Shown piece by piece: positions 47,120 through 56,000 of a stretch of DNA of 64,000 nt. This DNA comes from Winogradskyella immobilis. Lineage in GTDB: Bacteria > Bacteroidota > Bacteroidia > Flavobacteriales > Flavobacteriaceae. Numbering within the stretch: the stretch's first letter is position 1; every line of letters begins with the position of its first letter. The notes beneath the pieces were generated by a model. The model had not been told where the DNA came from and did not search any database. It was given only the letters and a program-made list of their open reading frames with translations. The stretch is from positions 62,001-126,000 of the forward strand of contig NZ_JAIQXX010000007.1 in the NCBI RefSeq assembly GCF_021887715.1, read 5' to 3'. Made by a program: the position numbers and the translations under genes.

Positions 47120-48061
47120 ATGCTTAACGAAACAACAGAAGCCAAAATATTTACATGTACACAGAGTAAAGATTTAGCCAACCATATAGCTGCCGCTTAT
47201 GGTGTTAAACTCGGTAATGTTATTACCTCAACGTATAGCGATGGAGAATTTCAACCTTCATATGAAGAATCTATTAGAGGCACACGTATTTTTATTATTG
47301 GCTCTACAAATCCTGGTCCAGAAAATTTAATGGAAATGCTTTTAATGATCGATGCTGCTAAACGTGCTTCTGCAAGACATATCACAGCTGTATTACCTTA
47401 TTTTGGCTGGGCAAGGCAAGATCGTAAAGATAAACCTAGAGTACCTATCGCTGCTAAATTAGTAGCTAAGATGTTAGAGGCTGCTGGTGCGACTCGGATT
47501 ATTACTATGGATTTACATGCCGATCAAATACAAGGCTTTTTTGAAAAACCAGTAGATCATTTATTTGCTTCCACTATATTTTTACCGTATTTAAAATCGT
47601 TAAATCTAGACCATCTTACTATTGCTTCTCCAGATATGGGAGGTTCTAAACGTGCATATGCGTATTCAAAAGCGCTAGAAAGTGATGTTGTTATTTGCTA
47701 TAAGCAGCGCGCTAAAGCCAATGTTATTTCTCATATGGAATTAATCGGTGATGTTACTGGTAAAAATGTCGTTTTAGTTGATGATATGGTTGATACAGCA
47801 GGCACATTGACTAAAGCTGCAGATTTAATGATGGAACGTGGTGCTCTTAGCGTAAGAGCCATTTGTACGCACCCAATATTATCTGGCAATGCGTATGAGC
47901 GTCTTGAAAACTCTAAACTCGAAGAACTTATAGTCACAGATTCTATTCCTCTTAAACAAGAGAGTAAAAAAATTAGAGTGCTTAGCTGTGCAAATCTATT
48001 TGCCGAAGTGATGCAAAATGTTCATCATAACAAATCCATCAGTTCTAAATTTGTAATGTAA
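47120..48061 (+). CDS. prs: Ribose-phosphate pyrophosphokinase
   Basis: 313 residues, the standard length. Makes PRPP from ribose-5-phosphate and ATP for nucleotide, His and Trp synthesis. Catalytic and binding motifs: FIIGSTNPGPENLMEML, DLHADQIQGFFEKPVDHL (about 130-148) and the PRPP loop VVLVDDMVDTAGTL (about 215-228). Own -7 box. The following rplY has a separate promoter. Confidence 0.97.
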   Translation: MLNETTEAKIFTCTQSKDLANHIAAAYGVKLGNVITSTYSDGEFQPSYEESIRGTRIFIIGSTNPGPENLMEMLLMIDAAKRASARHITAVLPYFGWARQDRKDKPRVPIAAKLVAKMLEAAGATRIITMDLHADQIQGFFEKPVDHLFASTIFLPYLKSLNLDHLTIASPDMGGSKRAYAYSKALESDVVICYKQRAKANVISHMELIGDVTGKNVVLVDDMVDTAGTLTKAADLMMERGALSVRAICTHPILSGNAYERLENSKLEELIVTDSIPLKQESKKIRVLSCANLFAEVMQNVHHNKSISSKFVM

Positions 48062-48149
48062 ATATAGTATTCTATTTCTATATAAATACATAGATCTATA
48101 TGGCTATAAAAAAACTTAAACTAGTCATCGCTTTTTCATAATATATTAT

Positions 48150-48157
48150 TACATTTG
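48150..48157 (+). promoter_or_regulatory. -7 box (TACATTTG) of rplY
   Basis: Exact TAnnTTTG, 46 nt before the ATG. The leader contains CCTC...GAGG, a possible small hairpin (48161-48174). Confidence 0.6.
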
Positions 48158-48203
48158 CAGCCCTCAAAATGAGGTATTTAATAATTTAAATTAAACTTTT
48201 AAA

Positions 48204-48845
48204 ATGAAATCAATTACAATTAATGGATCTCAAAGAGAAAGCGTAGGCAAAAAGTCAACAAAAGCCTTACGTAATGCTGGTCAGGTTCCTTGCGTTATAT
48301 ACGGAGGAGATAAGCCATTGCATTTCTCAGCACCAGAATTGGCATTCTCTAAACTTGTATACACACCAGACGCGCATACGGTTGTGATTGCCTTAGATAA
48401 CGGAACGTCTCTTAATGCAATTATGCAAGACATTCAATTTCACCCAGTAACTGATAGAATTCTACACATAGATTTCTATCAAATCTTTGATGATAAAGAA
48501 ATTTCTATGAACATTCCTGTTCATATTATCGGAACATCTAAAGGTGTTTTAAACGGTGGTGTTTTAAGACGTAACCAACGTAAACTTAGAGTAAAAGCAA
48601 TACCTGCTAACTTACCTGATTTTATAGAAGCAGATATTACTCCTCTTAAAATTGGCAGTAAATTATACATTACTGAACTAGCAAATGATGCTTACAAATT
48701 TTTACACCCAGATAACACGGTGGTTTGTCAAGTAAGACGATCTAGAGCTGCTATAGTTGAAGATGAGGAAGAAGAGGAAGAAGATGCTACTACTACTGAA
48801 GAAGGAGCTACAGATGCACCAGCAGCAGAAGCGACTCAAGAATAG
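48204..48845 (+). CDS. rplY: 50S ribosomal protein L25/general stress protein Ctc
   Basis: 213 residues. Binds 5S rRNA. N-terminal L25 domain (about 1-90; [20 protein letters not shown]) and C-terminal TL5/CTC beta domain (about 98-190; [20 protein letters not shown]). It ends with an acidic and Ala/Thr-rich tail ([16 protein letters not shown]) that is common in Bacteroidota versions. The synteny prs-rplY-pth is typical of this and many other bacterial groups. Confidence 0.96.
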   Translation: MKSITINGSQRESVGKKSTKALRNAGQVPCVIYGGDKPLHFSAPELAFSKLVYTPDAHTVVIALDNGTSLNAIMQDIQFHPVTDRILHIDFYQIFDDKEISMNIPVHIIGTSKGVLNGGVLRRNQRKLRVKAIPANLPDFIEADITPLKIGSKLYITELANDAYKFLHPDNTVVCQVRRSRAAIVEDEEEEEEDATTTEEGATDAPAAEATQE

Positions 48846-48869
48846 ATAATAACTATTTAGTAAATACTC

Positions 48870-48901
48870 AAAAGCATTCTGTTATTCAGGATGCTTTTTT
48901 A
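48870..48901 (+). terminator. Terminator after rplY
   Basis: 12-bp stem with one G-T pair (AAAAGCATTCTG / CAGGATGCTTTT), 5-nt loop, then T-run; 22 bp before the pth ATG. Confidence 0.85.
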
Positions 48902-48923
48902 TTTTTGAAGAAATTCTATATTT

Positions 48924-49544
48924 ATGCTTAAATGGTTTTCTCAATTATTTAATTCTAAAAAAGAAAATAGCACAGACATGAAAAAATTCTTAATTGTTGG
49001 TTTGGGCAATATTGGAGAGAAGTATAATGATACCCGACATAATATTGGTTTTAAAGTGTTAGATCATTTTGCTAAGACTGAAGATTTTTCTTTTTCTACA
49101 GATAAATTAGGAGATATAGCTACTTATAAATTTAAAGGACGAACTTTTATTTTTTTGAAACCAAGCACCTATATGAATTTAAGCGGAAAAGCTATAAAAT
49201 ATTGGTTGACAAAAGAGAAAGTCTCACTAGAGAATTTATTAGTTATTACCGATGATTTAAATTTACCTTTTGGAAGTATTAGACTAAAAACAAAAGGAAG
49301 TGATGGCGGACATAATGGTTTAAAAGATATTCAAGATAAGTTACAAACCACAAAATATAATCGTTTTAGGTTTGGTATTAGTGATACCTTTTCTAAAGGA
49401 AGACAAATTGATTATGTGCTAGGCAAATGGTCTGACGAAGAATACTCAAAACTCAATGAACGTTTAGACACCTCTATTGCATTAATTAAATCTTTTGCTC
49501 TTTCAGGGGTTAACAATACCATGAATAGTTTTAATGGAAAGTAA
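48924..49544 (+). CDS. pth: Peptidyl-tRNA hydrolase
   Basis: 206 residues. Releases tRNA from dropped peptidyl-tRNA. Core starts at KKFLIVGLGNIGEKYNDTRH with the catalytic His in DTRHNIGF and Asp in ITDDLNLPFG; KLRxKGxxGGHNG-type motif present as RLKTKGSDGGHNGL. The first 18 residues (MLKWFSQLFNSKKENSTD) are an extension often seen in Flavobacteriaceae Pth; ATG 48978 is an alternative start. Confidence 0.94.
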   Translation: MLKWFSQLFNSKKENSTDMKKFLIVGLGNIGEKYNDTRHNIGFKVLDHFAKTEDFSFSTDKLGDIATYKFKGRTFIFLKPSTYMNLSGKAIKYWLTKEKVSLENLLVITDDLNLPFGSIRLKTKGSDGGHNGLKDIQDKLQTTKYNRFRFGISDTFSKGRQIDYVLGKWSDEEYSKLNERLDTSIALIKSFALSGVNNTMNSFNGK

Positions 49545-49570
49545 TGTGTTTGTGTAGATATTGTGTGTTT

Positions 49571-50035
49571 TTATTTCGCTTGTTTATAATTTCGTACAGT
49601 TTTAAATCCGCTATACGCCATTAACCCAACTATTAATATTTGAGCTAAATATAGAATTATTGAAACATTGTTAAACATATTGTTTGTTACATGAAGATTA
49701 TGTTCAGTTGTCTCTGTTACTCCAATAAGAGAATTAATCATTGAAATCATTCCTGCTAGAATCCAAATGCTCAATAATCCGCTTATCATAAAAACCAGAT
49801 TCGCAGTTAGGTTTTTAAAATTCTGCCTTAACATTCGTATTAGGTAAACAGCAAAGAAAATCAACGTTATTATCAAAAAAATTAGATGACTATTTTCAAT
49901 CACAAAATATGTGTCGTGAATATTTATATCAGTAAATGCCTCAGATTTCAGTCCATCAATTCTGAAAACCCAAAGTGTTAAAATTAGAACAAAACTTGTT
50001 GTTCCGATTAACCAAAATATTTCTTTTTTTCTCAA
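49571..50035 (-). CDS. Four-helix membrane protein with an oxidase-like DTYFV motif, unknown
   Basis: 154 residues and about four membrane segments (about 8-25, 48-66, 80-100, 127-146). The segment INIHDTYFVIENSHLIFLII resembles helix X of heme-copper oxidase subunit I (DTYYVVAHFHYVL in the family), keeping Asp-Thr-Tyr and the second His but not the first. No other oxidase feature is present, so it is not an oxidase subunit as such. Stand-alone between pth and the XRE-ImmA module. Confidence 0.7.
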   Translation of the reverse strand: MRKKEIFWLIGTTSFVLILTLWVFRIDGLKSEAFTDINIHDTYFVIENSHLIFLIITLIFFAVYLIRMLRQNFKNLTANLVFMISGLLSIWILAGMISMINSLIGVTETTEHNLHVTNNMFNNVSIILYLAQILIVGLMAYSGFKTVRNYKQAK

Positions 50036-50289
50036 TCTTTTAATTCGGTTTTCGTTTTTTAGACATTATTCTTAACGTATTTGTGTAATATATCGTTACT
50101 GAAAAATCTCCAGGATTCTTTCCGCAGTAACCGAAAGATAGTAAATTGCAATAAATTCCGTTTAGGTATTCAGTTGCATGAATCATGCAGAGTATTCACA
50201 GTCGTTTTTCTTCGTTAATAACTTTTCACAACTTATCTGACAAAATATTACAACTATTTTTTAATTTTATATATTTGTAGTTGAAAAAA

Positions 50290-50316
50290 AACTCTGTTGA
50301 CGCAGAGTTCTTTTTA
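50290..50316. terminator. Short hairpin with T-tract upstream of the XRE-ImmA module
   Basis: 7-bp stem (AACTCTG / CAGAGTT), 6-nt loop, C then six T on the plus strand and eight T on the minus strand. It begins only about 6 nt after the transcription start predicted from TATATTTG at 50270, so it could act as an early attenuator or as a boundary terminator. Confidence 0.6.
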
Positions 50317-50325
50317 TGTTCTTTG

Positions 50326-50337
50326 ATTTAAGGTGTC
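50326..50337 (+). repeat. 12-bp repeat, arm 1 (ATTTAAGGTGTC)
   Basis: Its exact reverse complement occurs at 50993-51004. The arm sits 19 nt before the first gene of the module. Candidate operator for the XRE regulator. Confidence 0.55.
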
Positions 50338-50356
50338 CCAAAAATCATAATTTCGT

Positions 50357-50983
50357 ATGACAAATATAGTAACAAAAATTGATTCCACAATGCGCAGTGG
50401 AAAAAGACGGCAAGTCTCCCAGGATGAATGCTTGCTAGATTTAAAAAAGGAATTACCCAGAATTTTCAAAGCTTTTAATAGAGGTGTTAAAAAATTTAAT
50501 AAGGTTTCATCTATGTTTAATCCAGAATCAAAAGTTCGTTTTGATGCTTCTGTTTTAAACACTTCAATAGTTGAGAGTTTGCAAGTTGAATTTTCTAATA
50601 ATTGGAAATGGGGTAATTACAAAAGGTTTATTTTAAGGTTGAATGATTATATTTTCCTAGTAAAAAAATTGAACAACAATAATATGCCAATGAATATTAA
50701 GACAAAACATGTAAACACAATTTCTAATCAATTGAGTTTGCCAATGTTTAGTAGTGACGTCTATCAGGATGATCCAATATTATTTTTTGGATACAAAGTT
50801 GATAGAATGGGGGAAATAGTATCTCCTCAAGTAGTGTACATTGATGAAAATCAAGTTAAATGGATTGTTACTGAAAATGATGTAACAAGTACAGAAACTT
50901 TATTTAAACCTATTGCACAAAATAATACTGTAAAAGTCTCTTTAAAAGAGCAATTAGTTAGAAAAAAAGCTTCTAATGAATAA
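50357..50983 (+). CDS. Unknown protein paired with an XRE-ImmA regulator
   Basis: 208 residues, no signal peptide or membrane helix, basic N-terminus (MRSGKRRQVSQDECLLDLKK) and C-terminus (KEQLVRKKASNE). Not recognised. It precedes an HTH-ImmA/IrrE metallopeptidase gene by 50 bp in the same direction, the layout of toxin-antitoxin and phage-type regulatory pairs. It could be a toxin, a co-regulator cleaved by the peptidase, or an unrelated effector. ATG at 50357 is the first in frame. Confidence 0.7.
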   Translation: MTNIVTKIDSTMRSGKRRQVSQDECLLDLKKELPRIFKAFNRGVKKFNKVSSMFNPESKVRFDASVLNTSIVESLQVEFSNNWKWGNYKRFILRLNDYIFLVKKLNNNNMPMNIKTKHVNTISNQLSLPMFSSDVYQDDPILFFGYKVDRMGEIVSPQVVYIDENQVKWIVTENDVTSTETLFKPIAQNNTVKVSLKEQLVRKKASNE

Positions 50984-50992
50984 TTAATAATC

Positions 50993-51004
50993 GACACCTT
51001 AAAT
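50993..51004 (-). repeat. 12-bp repeat, arm 2 (reverse complement of arm 1)
   Basis: GACACCTTAAAT, 29 nt before the ATG of the XRE-ImmA gene. Each gene of the module therefore has one copy close to its start, in opposite orientations. Confidence 0.55.
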
Positions 51005-51033
51005 TTTAGAATAATTTTTGAAATTTTAAAACT

Positions 51034-52101
51034 ATGAAATTTAACCACTCACAATTTGTATTTGCTAGAGAATATAGAGGAATAGGTCAAACTGATTTAT
51101 CAAAAAAAGTTAAAGGTTTATCTCAGTCTAACTTGTCAAAATTTGAAAAAGGATTTGATGTTTTATCTGAGAATGTTATTTATGAATTAATTAGTTTTCT
51201 TAATTTTCCTATAAAATTTTTCACTAAAACTATCAACAATCATATTGATATTGCTCATTATAGGAAAAAGTCAGGTATAACTAAAGCTGTAAAAGTACAA
51301 TTAGAGTCAAATAATAAAATCATTGGTTATTTAGTAGACCAGTTAAATGATTCAGTTGATTATCCTGATTTTTCTTTAAGACCATTAGACCCTGAAGAAT
51401 ATACACCAGAAGAAGTAGCTAAGTTTACTAGAAAATTAATGGGTCTTGATAAGCGAGAACCTGTTATAAATATATTTAATCATCTTGAAAGTAATGGTGT
51501 CGTTGTTATAGAATTTGATGATGTAACTGACAAATTTGATGGTGTTTCATTTAAAACAGATAAAGGAAATCCAGTTATAGTTATTAATAGAAACTTTCCT
51601 AATGATAGAAAAAGATTCACTCTTGCTCATGAGTTAGGTCATATTTTAATGCATTGTGCAGGTGATTTTCCTAATCCAACACATCGTGATGAAAAACTAA
51701 AAGAGAACGAAGCCAATCGTTTCGCCTCTGAATTTTTAATGCCTGCTTTTGGTATTCAAAACTCCTTAATTGGATTGAGTTTATATGACTTAGCTCCATT
51801 AAAAAAATATTGGCATACGTCAAAACAATCTATTATAAGAAGAGCAAAAGATTTACGAAGTATTCCTGATAATAGAGCCACTTATTTTATGATTGAATTA
51901 AGTAGAATGGGTGAACGTAAAATAGAAAAAACACTTGTAGATATTGATAAGCCTGTCATATTTAGAAATGCTTATGAATTACATAAAAAAGAATTAAATT
52001 ATTCTAATGAAGATTTGTCTAAGGCTTTCTATTTGCCTTATGATATTCTTAAAAAGTATTTCAATTTTTCTGATAAATCTAAGCTTAGGGTTATCGTTTA
52101 G
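51034..52101 (+). CDS. XRE-type HTH / ImmA-IrrE metallopeptidase regulator
   Basis: 355 residues. Helix-turn-helix at the N-terminus (about 8-65; GIGQTDLSKKVKGLSQSNLS) and an ImmA/IrrE-type zinc peptidase domain (about 145-245) with HExxH in FTLAHELGHILMH (about residue 195-207) and the third-ligand helix ENEANRFASEFLMP. The C-terminal third is helical, possibly a sensing domain. ImmA proteins cleave repressors or toxins; IrrE senses stress. The gene pair and the flanking 12-bp inverted repeats suggest self-regulation. Confidence 0.9.
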   Translation: MKFNHSQFVFAREYRGIGQTDLSKKVKGLSQSNLSKFEKGFDVLSENVIYELISFLNFPIKFFTKTINNHIDIAHYRKKSGITKAVKVQLESNNKIIGYLVDQLNDSVDYPDFSLRPLDPEEYTPEEVAKFTRKLMGLDKREPVINIFNHLESNGVVVIEFDDVTDKFDGVSFKTDKGNPVIVINRNFPNDRKRFTLAHELGHILMHCAGDFPNPTHRDEKLKENEANRFASEFLMPAFGIQNSLIGLSLYDLAPLKKYWHTSKQSIIRRAKDLRSIPDNRATYFMIELSRMGERKIEKTLVDIDKPVIFRNAYELHKKELNYSNEDLSKAFYLPYDILKKYFNFSDKSKLRVIV

Positions 52102-52123
52102 CTTAAATGGCTGTCAACTTCTT

Positions 52124-53032
52124 TTAATAAGAACTAAACAATCCTTTTCCTAAATTAAAACGCACTAAAAACTCATGAGTACCACTGGTGATGTTATTAA
52201 GTTCGGTTCTTAAAGTGCCTTCATAAGCATATCCTAAATCTATCCAATCTGTTAGGTTTATCAAAAAGAAAGCTGCCCAAGCAGCATCTGTTCTATAAGT
52301 AATTCCGCCTTCGTAACGTTCTAAATATCGTACTGCAGCTGTTAAATCTGCAGAAAGCGGAGCTCCATCAACATACCTTACTAATGTTGATGGTCTTAAT
52401 TCTGTACTTCTATTTATTTTAAAATTATAACCTCCAGACAAAAATGCATGCGTTTTATCTGTTCCTATAGTTACTCTTCCGTTATCGTTATCAATCCTAT
52501 CGCTGAGTATTAAACTCGGTATAGAAAACGACACAAAATATTTTTCGTGCACTAAATAAGCTCCTAAACCTACATTAGGCCTAAAACCTGTATCTACATT
52601 ACCAATAGCTGGATCTATAGGAAGATTTGCGTTTAACCCATCGATATCTACATTATACGTTCTTCCTCCTGCTTTTAATCCTAGATAGAGATCCAAATCT
52701 CTATTAATAGGCAAGTAATATGACACATCCAAATTAAAACTCGTTGTTTTTTCAATAAAAACTTCGTCCGTAATCACAGATACTCCCAAGCCCAATCGGT
52801 CTGCTATTGGCGTAGCAGCAAAGAAACTTTTGGTTTCTGGAGCATTGTCTATGTTTACCCATTGTGATCTTATATTCGATGTAAATGTAGTTTCTCCATC
52901 CCAAGCCGCATAAGCCGGATTAATGACATTCATGGTATATCTATAAAGCGTATAATTGGGTTGTTGCTGTCCAAACAAATTACCAACAATAAGAAATATA
53001 GCGATTTGTAATATATATGTATAGTGTTTCAT
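52124..53032 (-). CDS. PorP/SprF-family type IX secretion membrane protein
   Basis: 302 residues. Signal peptide (ILQIAIFLIVGNLFGQ) then the PorP/SprF start QQQPNYTLYRYTMNVINPAYAAW. Beta-barrel to the end (EFLVRFNLGKGLF). In Flavobacteria these proteins partner with specific type B T9SS cargo encoded next door, helping deliver or anchor it. The upstream gene 21 bp away encodes such a cargo, so the pair is coherent. Confidence 0.94.
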   Translation of the reverse strand: MKHYTYILQIAIFLIVGNLFGQQQPNYTLYRYTMNVINPAYAAWDGETTFTSNIRSQWVNIDNAPETKSFFAATPIADRLGLGVSVITDEVFIEKTTSFNLDVSYYLPINRDLDLYLGLKAGGRTYNVDIDGLNANLPIDPAIGNVDTGFRPNVGLGAYLVHEKYFVSFSIPSLILSDRIDNDNGRVTIGTDKTHAFLSGGYNFKINRSTELRPSTLVRYVDGAPLSADLTAAVRYLERYEGGITYRTDAAWAAFFLINLTDWIDLGYAYEGTLRTELNNITSGTHEFLVRFNLGKGLFSSY

Positions 53033-53053
53033 TTTTCTTCCTTATGGGTTTTA

Positions 53054-56000
53054 CTAGTAAACTAAGTATAACCAACCTGTAATAATATTAGTTCCTGCTC
53101 CTGATTCATCAATTTGATAGTAGTACGATCCACTCGGCAAAAGACTTCCACTATTACCATTAGTTCCTCCCCAATCATTATTATAATTATTTGAACTAAA
53201 AACTTCATTTCCCCATCGATTAAAGATCTTAACTGTAGTATCAGGAAAGAGGTTTATATTAATAATAGTCCATGTATCATTAACTCCATCATTATTAGGA
53301 GATACAACTTCATTAGCGGTTAATTCTGGGTCACAAACATCTCCTAATCCGTCTGCATCCACATCACTTTGATCTGGATTAAACGTTAATGGGCAATTAT
53401 CCACATCATCTAAAACTCCGTCTCCATCGTCATCTAAATCACAAGGGTCACCAATACCATCGTCATCTAAATCTTCTTGGTTTATATTTGGTATTAATGG
53501 GCAATTATCATCTAAATTTAAAATACCATCTCCGTCTGAATCTTCATCACAAGGATCACCTATTCCATCTCCGTCAATATCTTCTTGATTTGCATTTGCT
53601 ATTGTAGGGCAATTATCGTCTCCGTTTAATATTCCATCTCCATCAATATCGTCATCACAAACATCTCCAACACCATCATTATCCATATCGCTCTGATCTG
53701 TATTGGCAATCATAGGACAATTATCTACAGTATCTGGAATAGTGTCACCATCTGAATCTGGACTAGGTGATCCACAGATTTCAATTGCCCAGCTATTTAA
53801 TTGACCAATATCTTGACTTGCATTATCAGATATTATTAAACTCCAATCTCCACTAGATACGCCTCCATAAAAATTTGACAAATCACCATCGGGGACAAAT
53901 GATCCTATAAAAGGTGGTACGCCAGAAGCTATAGAAAATGTTGCTTCTTGGTCAAAGACTGTTCCATTATAATTATCACCACTACCACCATTTCTATTAG
54001 ACAAAATAATACGGTCACCTGCAGGATTTTCAAGCGACAGGATTAAATCACTTACCCAAGTATGTGTAATGTTAACTGTAACATTAATATCTGTTATTAT
54101 CACTCCACTATTTACAGCTATTGTAGAGCTTATTCCTGTTGCATTATTATCTGGAATATTTATAGGAGTATCACTAGCATTAAACGTTTGGCATTGAATA
54201 TCAACTGTGGTAAAATTAGCTTCAGAATACGCTCCTACACCACAAATATTTACTGCTCTTACACGCCAAAAATACATAGTGTTAGAGGCAAGGTTCGTTG
54301 CAGTATAATTAGGCATACTTACCGTAGCACTTTCTACAATATTGGCGAAATTAGTATCTAAAGCAATATCTATTTCATAAGTTAATGCATTGGTATCTGC
54401 CGACCAACTAAACATGGCATTATTAGCCATAACAGTTGTATCTCCATTTGGCGGACTTATCAGATTAATCGTTCCAAAATTAGCATCAAACACATTGAAT
54501 TGAACTGCAGTTTCTCTAACGATAGATCCAGACGTTCCTACAATAAAAAACGGATAGTTTCCTAATGCTAAGTTTCCTATGCCTGAAATCGTTAATGTTA
54601 CATTAGTATTATCTGCAACGGCTGAAGTTTGACTAAATGTTGCCGTAACTCCAGAAGGCAATCCTGTAGTAGAAAAGAAAGTCTCTCCAGTAAATCCTAA
54701 AAATCTATTATACGTAAAATTGAAAACAGCATCGTCAGGTGTGCAAACATTTATAATATCATTATCCGCTGTTAGCGTAAATTCTGATTCTTCAATAGAT
54801 ATATCCGTAGTGTTAATTGAAAAGAAAATATTATTATCTCCTTCAACCATAATTCTAGCCGTAGAGACATCGGAGCCTACAGAAGGTATAGATACATTTG
54901 CAGACCCATTATTAGGAATTGAAGAGGCTAGTGTAAAAGGATAAGTAAATCCTCCATCTATAGATAATAAAATATTAACGTTTGGTGTATTTACTGATCC
55001 TCCATCAGTCCCAGCGACATCCCATGTTATCGTTTGTACAGATCCGGCATTCCAGGTTTCAGTTGTTGTTTGCGAAGTTACTATAAAAGGACCAGCATTG
55101 GCATCAACAGTAACGCGCATATCATCTACTGCAGATTGTCCGCCAGTAGGAATATTATCTCTAACTGTTAGTCTAAAATTAAGATCTCTAGAAACGGACA
55201 CTAAACGTTCCCATGTATCAGAAACTCCTCCGTTAGCAATAATATGATCTAATGTTGGGATATACCTTATAGGATCGTTAGTTCCTCTTCGGCTTCTGAC
55301 TACAGGTCCAGAAGCGGTAACGTCTGTAGGCACACCTGTAGGTCCTAAATCAAATTGTTCCCAAGTAAATGTATGTGATGCTGTACCATCTACATCAGTA
55401 GAAGCTCCAATAAGTTTATACGGTGTTGATGCCGGAATAGTAAAAGAATCTCCTGCCTCTGCTGTAGGAGCTGAATTCCCTGTTGCAGTTAATGTTGCAC
55501 AGGTACTATTGCCTATTGTGATATTGGTAAAAATTTCTTGTAAACTAATTTGATGAAAATAGTCATCACTGTTATTCTGAACATTTTGTGGAGGGCAAAT
55601 TCCAGCATAACCCATTATGGTCGTCCCACTTGCAGGTTCAAAAGCCGTTGACGGACTCATATCATTTGGCTGACAACTGCCAGTGTTTCCATTCCATGTA
55701 TGGTTTGCACCAAATTGATGACCTATTTCATGAGCTGCAAAATCGACATCAAAAGTATCCCCAGCTGGGTTTGCTAATCCGGTTGTTCCTCCTCCTTTAT
55801 TTGTTGTACATACCGACGCTAAAAATGCTACTCCTCCAGAACCTGTAGAAAACACATGACCAATATCGTAATTGTTAGCTCCTATAATACCATTTATGGT
55901 ATTAGTACTTGTATTAATTACTGCTGAAGTATTTCCGAAAATTGAGTTCCCACTAGTAGATATCAACTGATCATTATTGGCAATTAAAGGCAATGTAATA

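Larger units (their letters stand above)
50036..50356. other. 321-bp gap upstream of the XRE-ImmA module
   Basis: No gene supported. From left to right: a short inverted repeat GTTACTG/CAGTAAC (about 50095-50145), a -7-type box TATATTTG at 50270-50277, a short terminator-like hairpin (50290-50316) and one arm of a 12-bp repeat (50326-50337). Confidence 0.6.

Noticed and set aside
49571-50035. Cytochrome oxidase subunit
   Set aside because: Only one helix motif matches; the protein is far too short and lacks the other heme and copper ligands.
53389-53607. Possible CRISPR-like or low-complexity repeat
   Set aside because: The repeats have no spacers; they are the in-frame TSP3 units of the metalloprotease.
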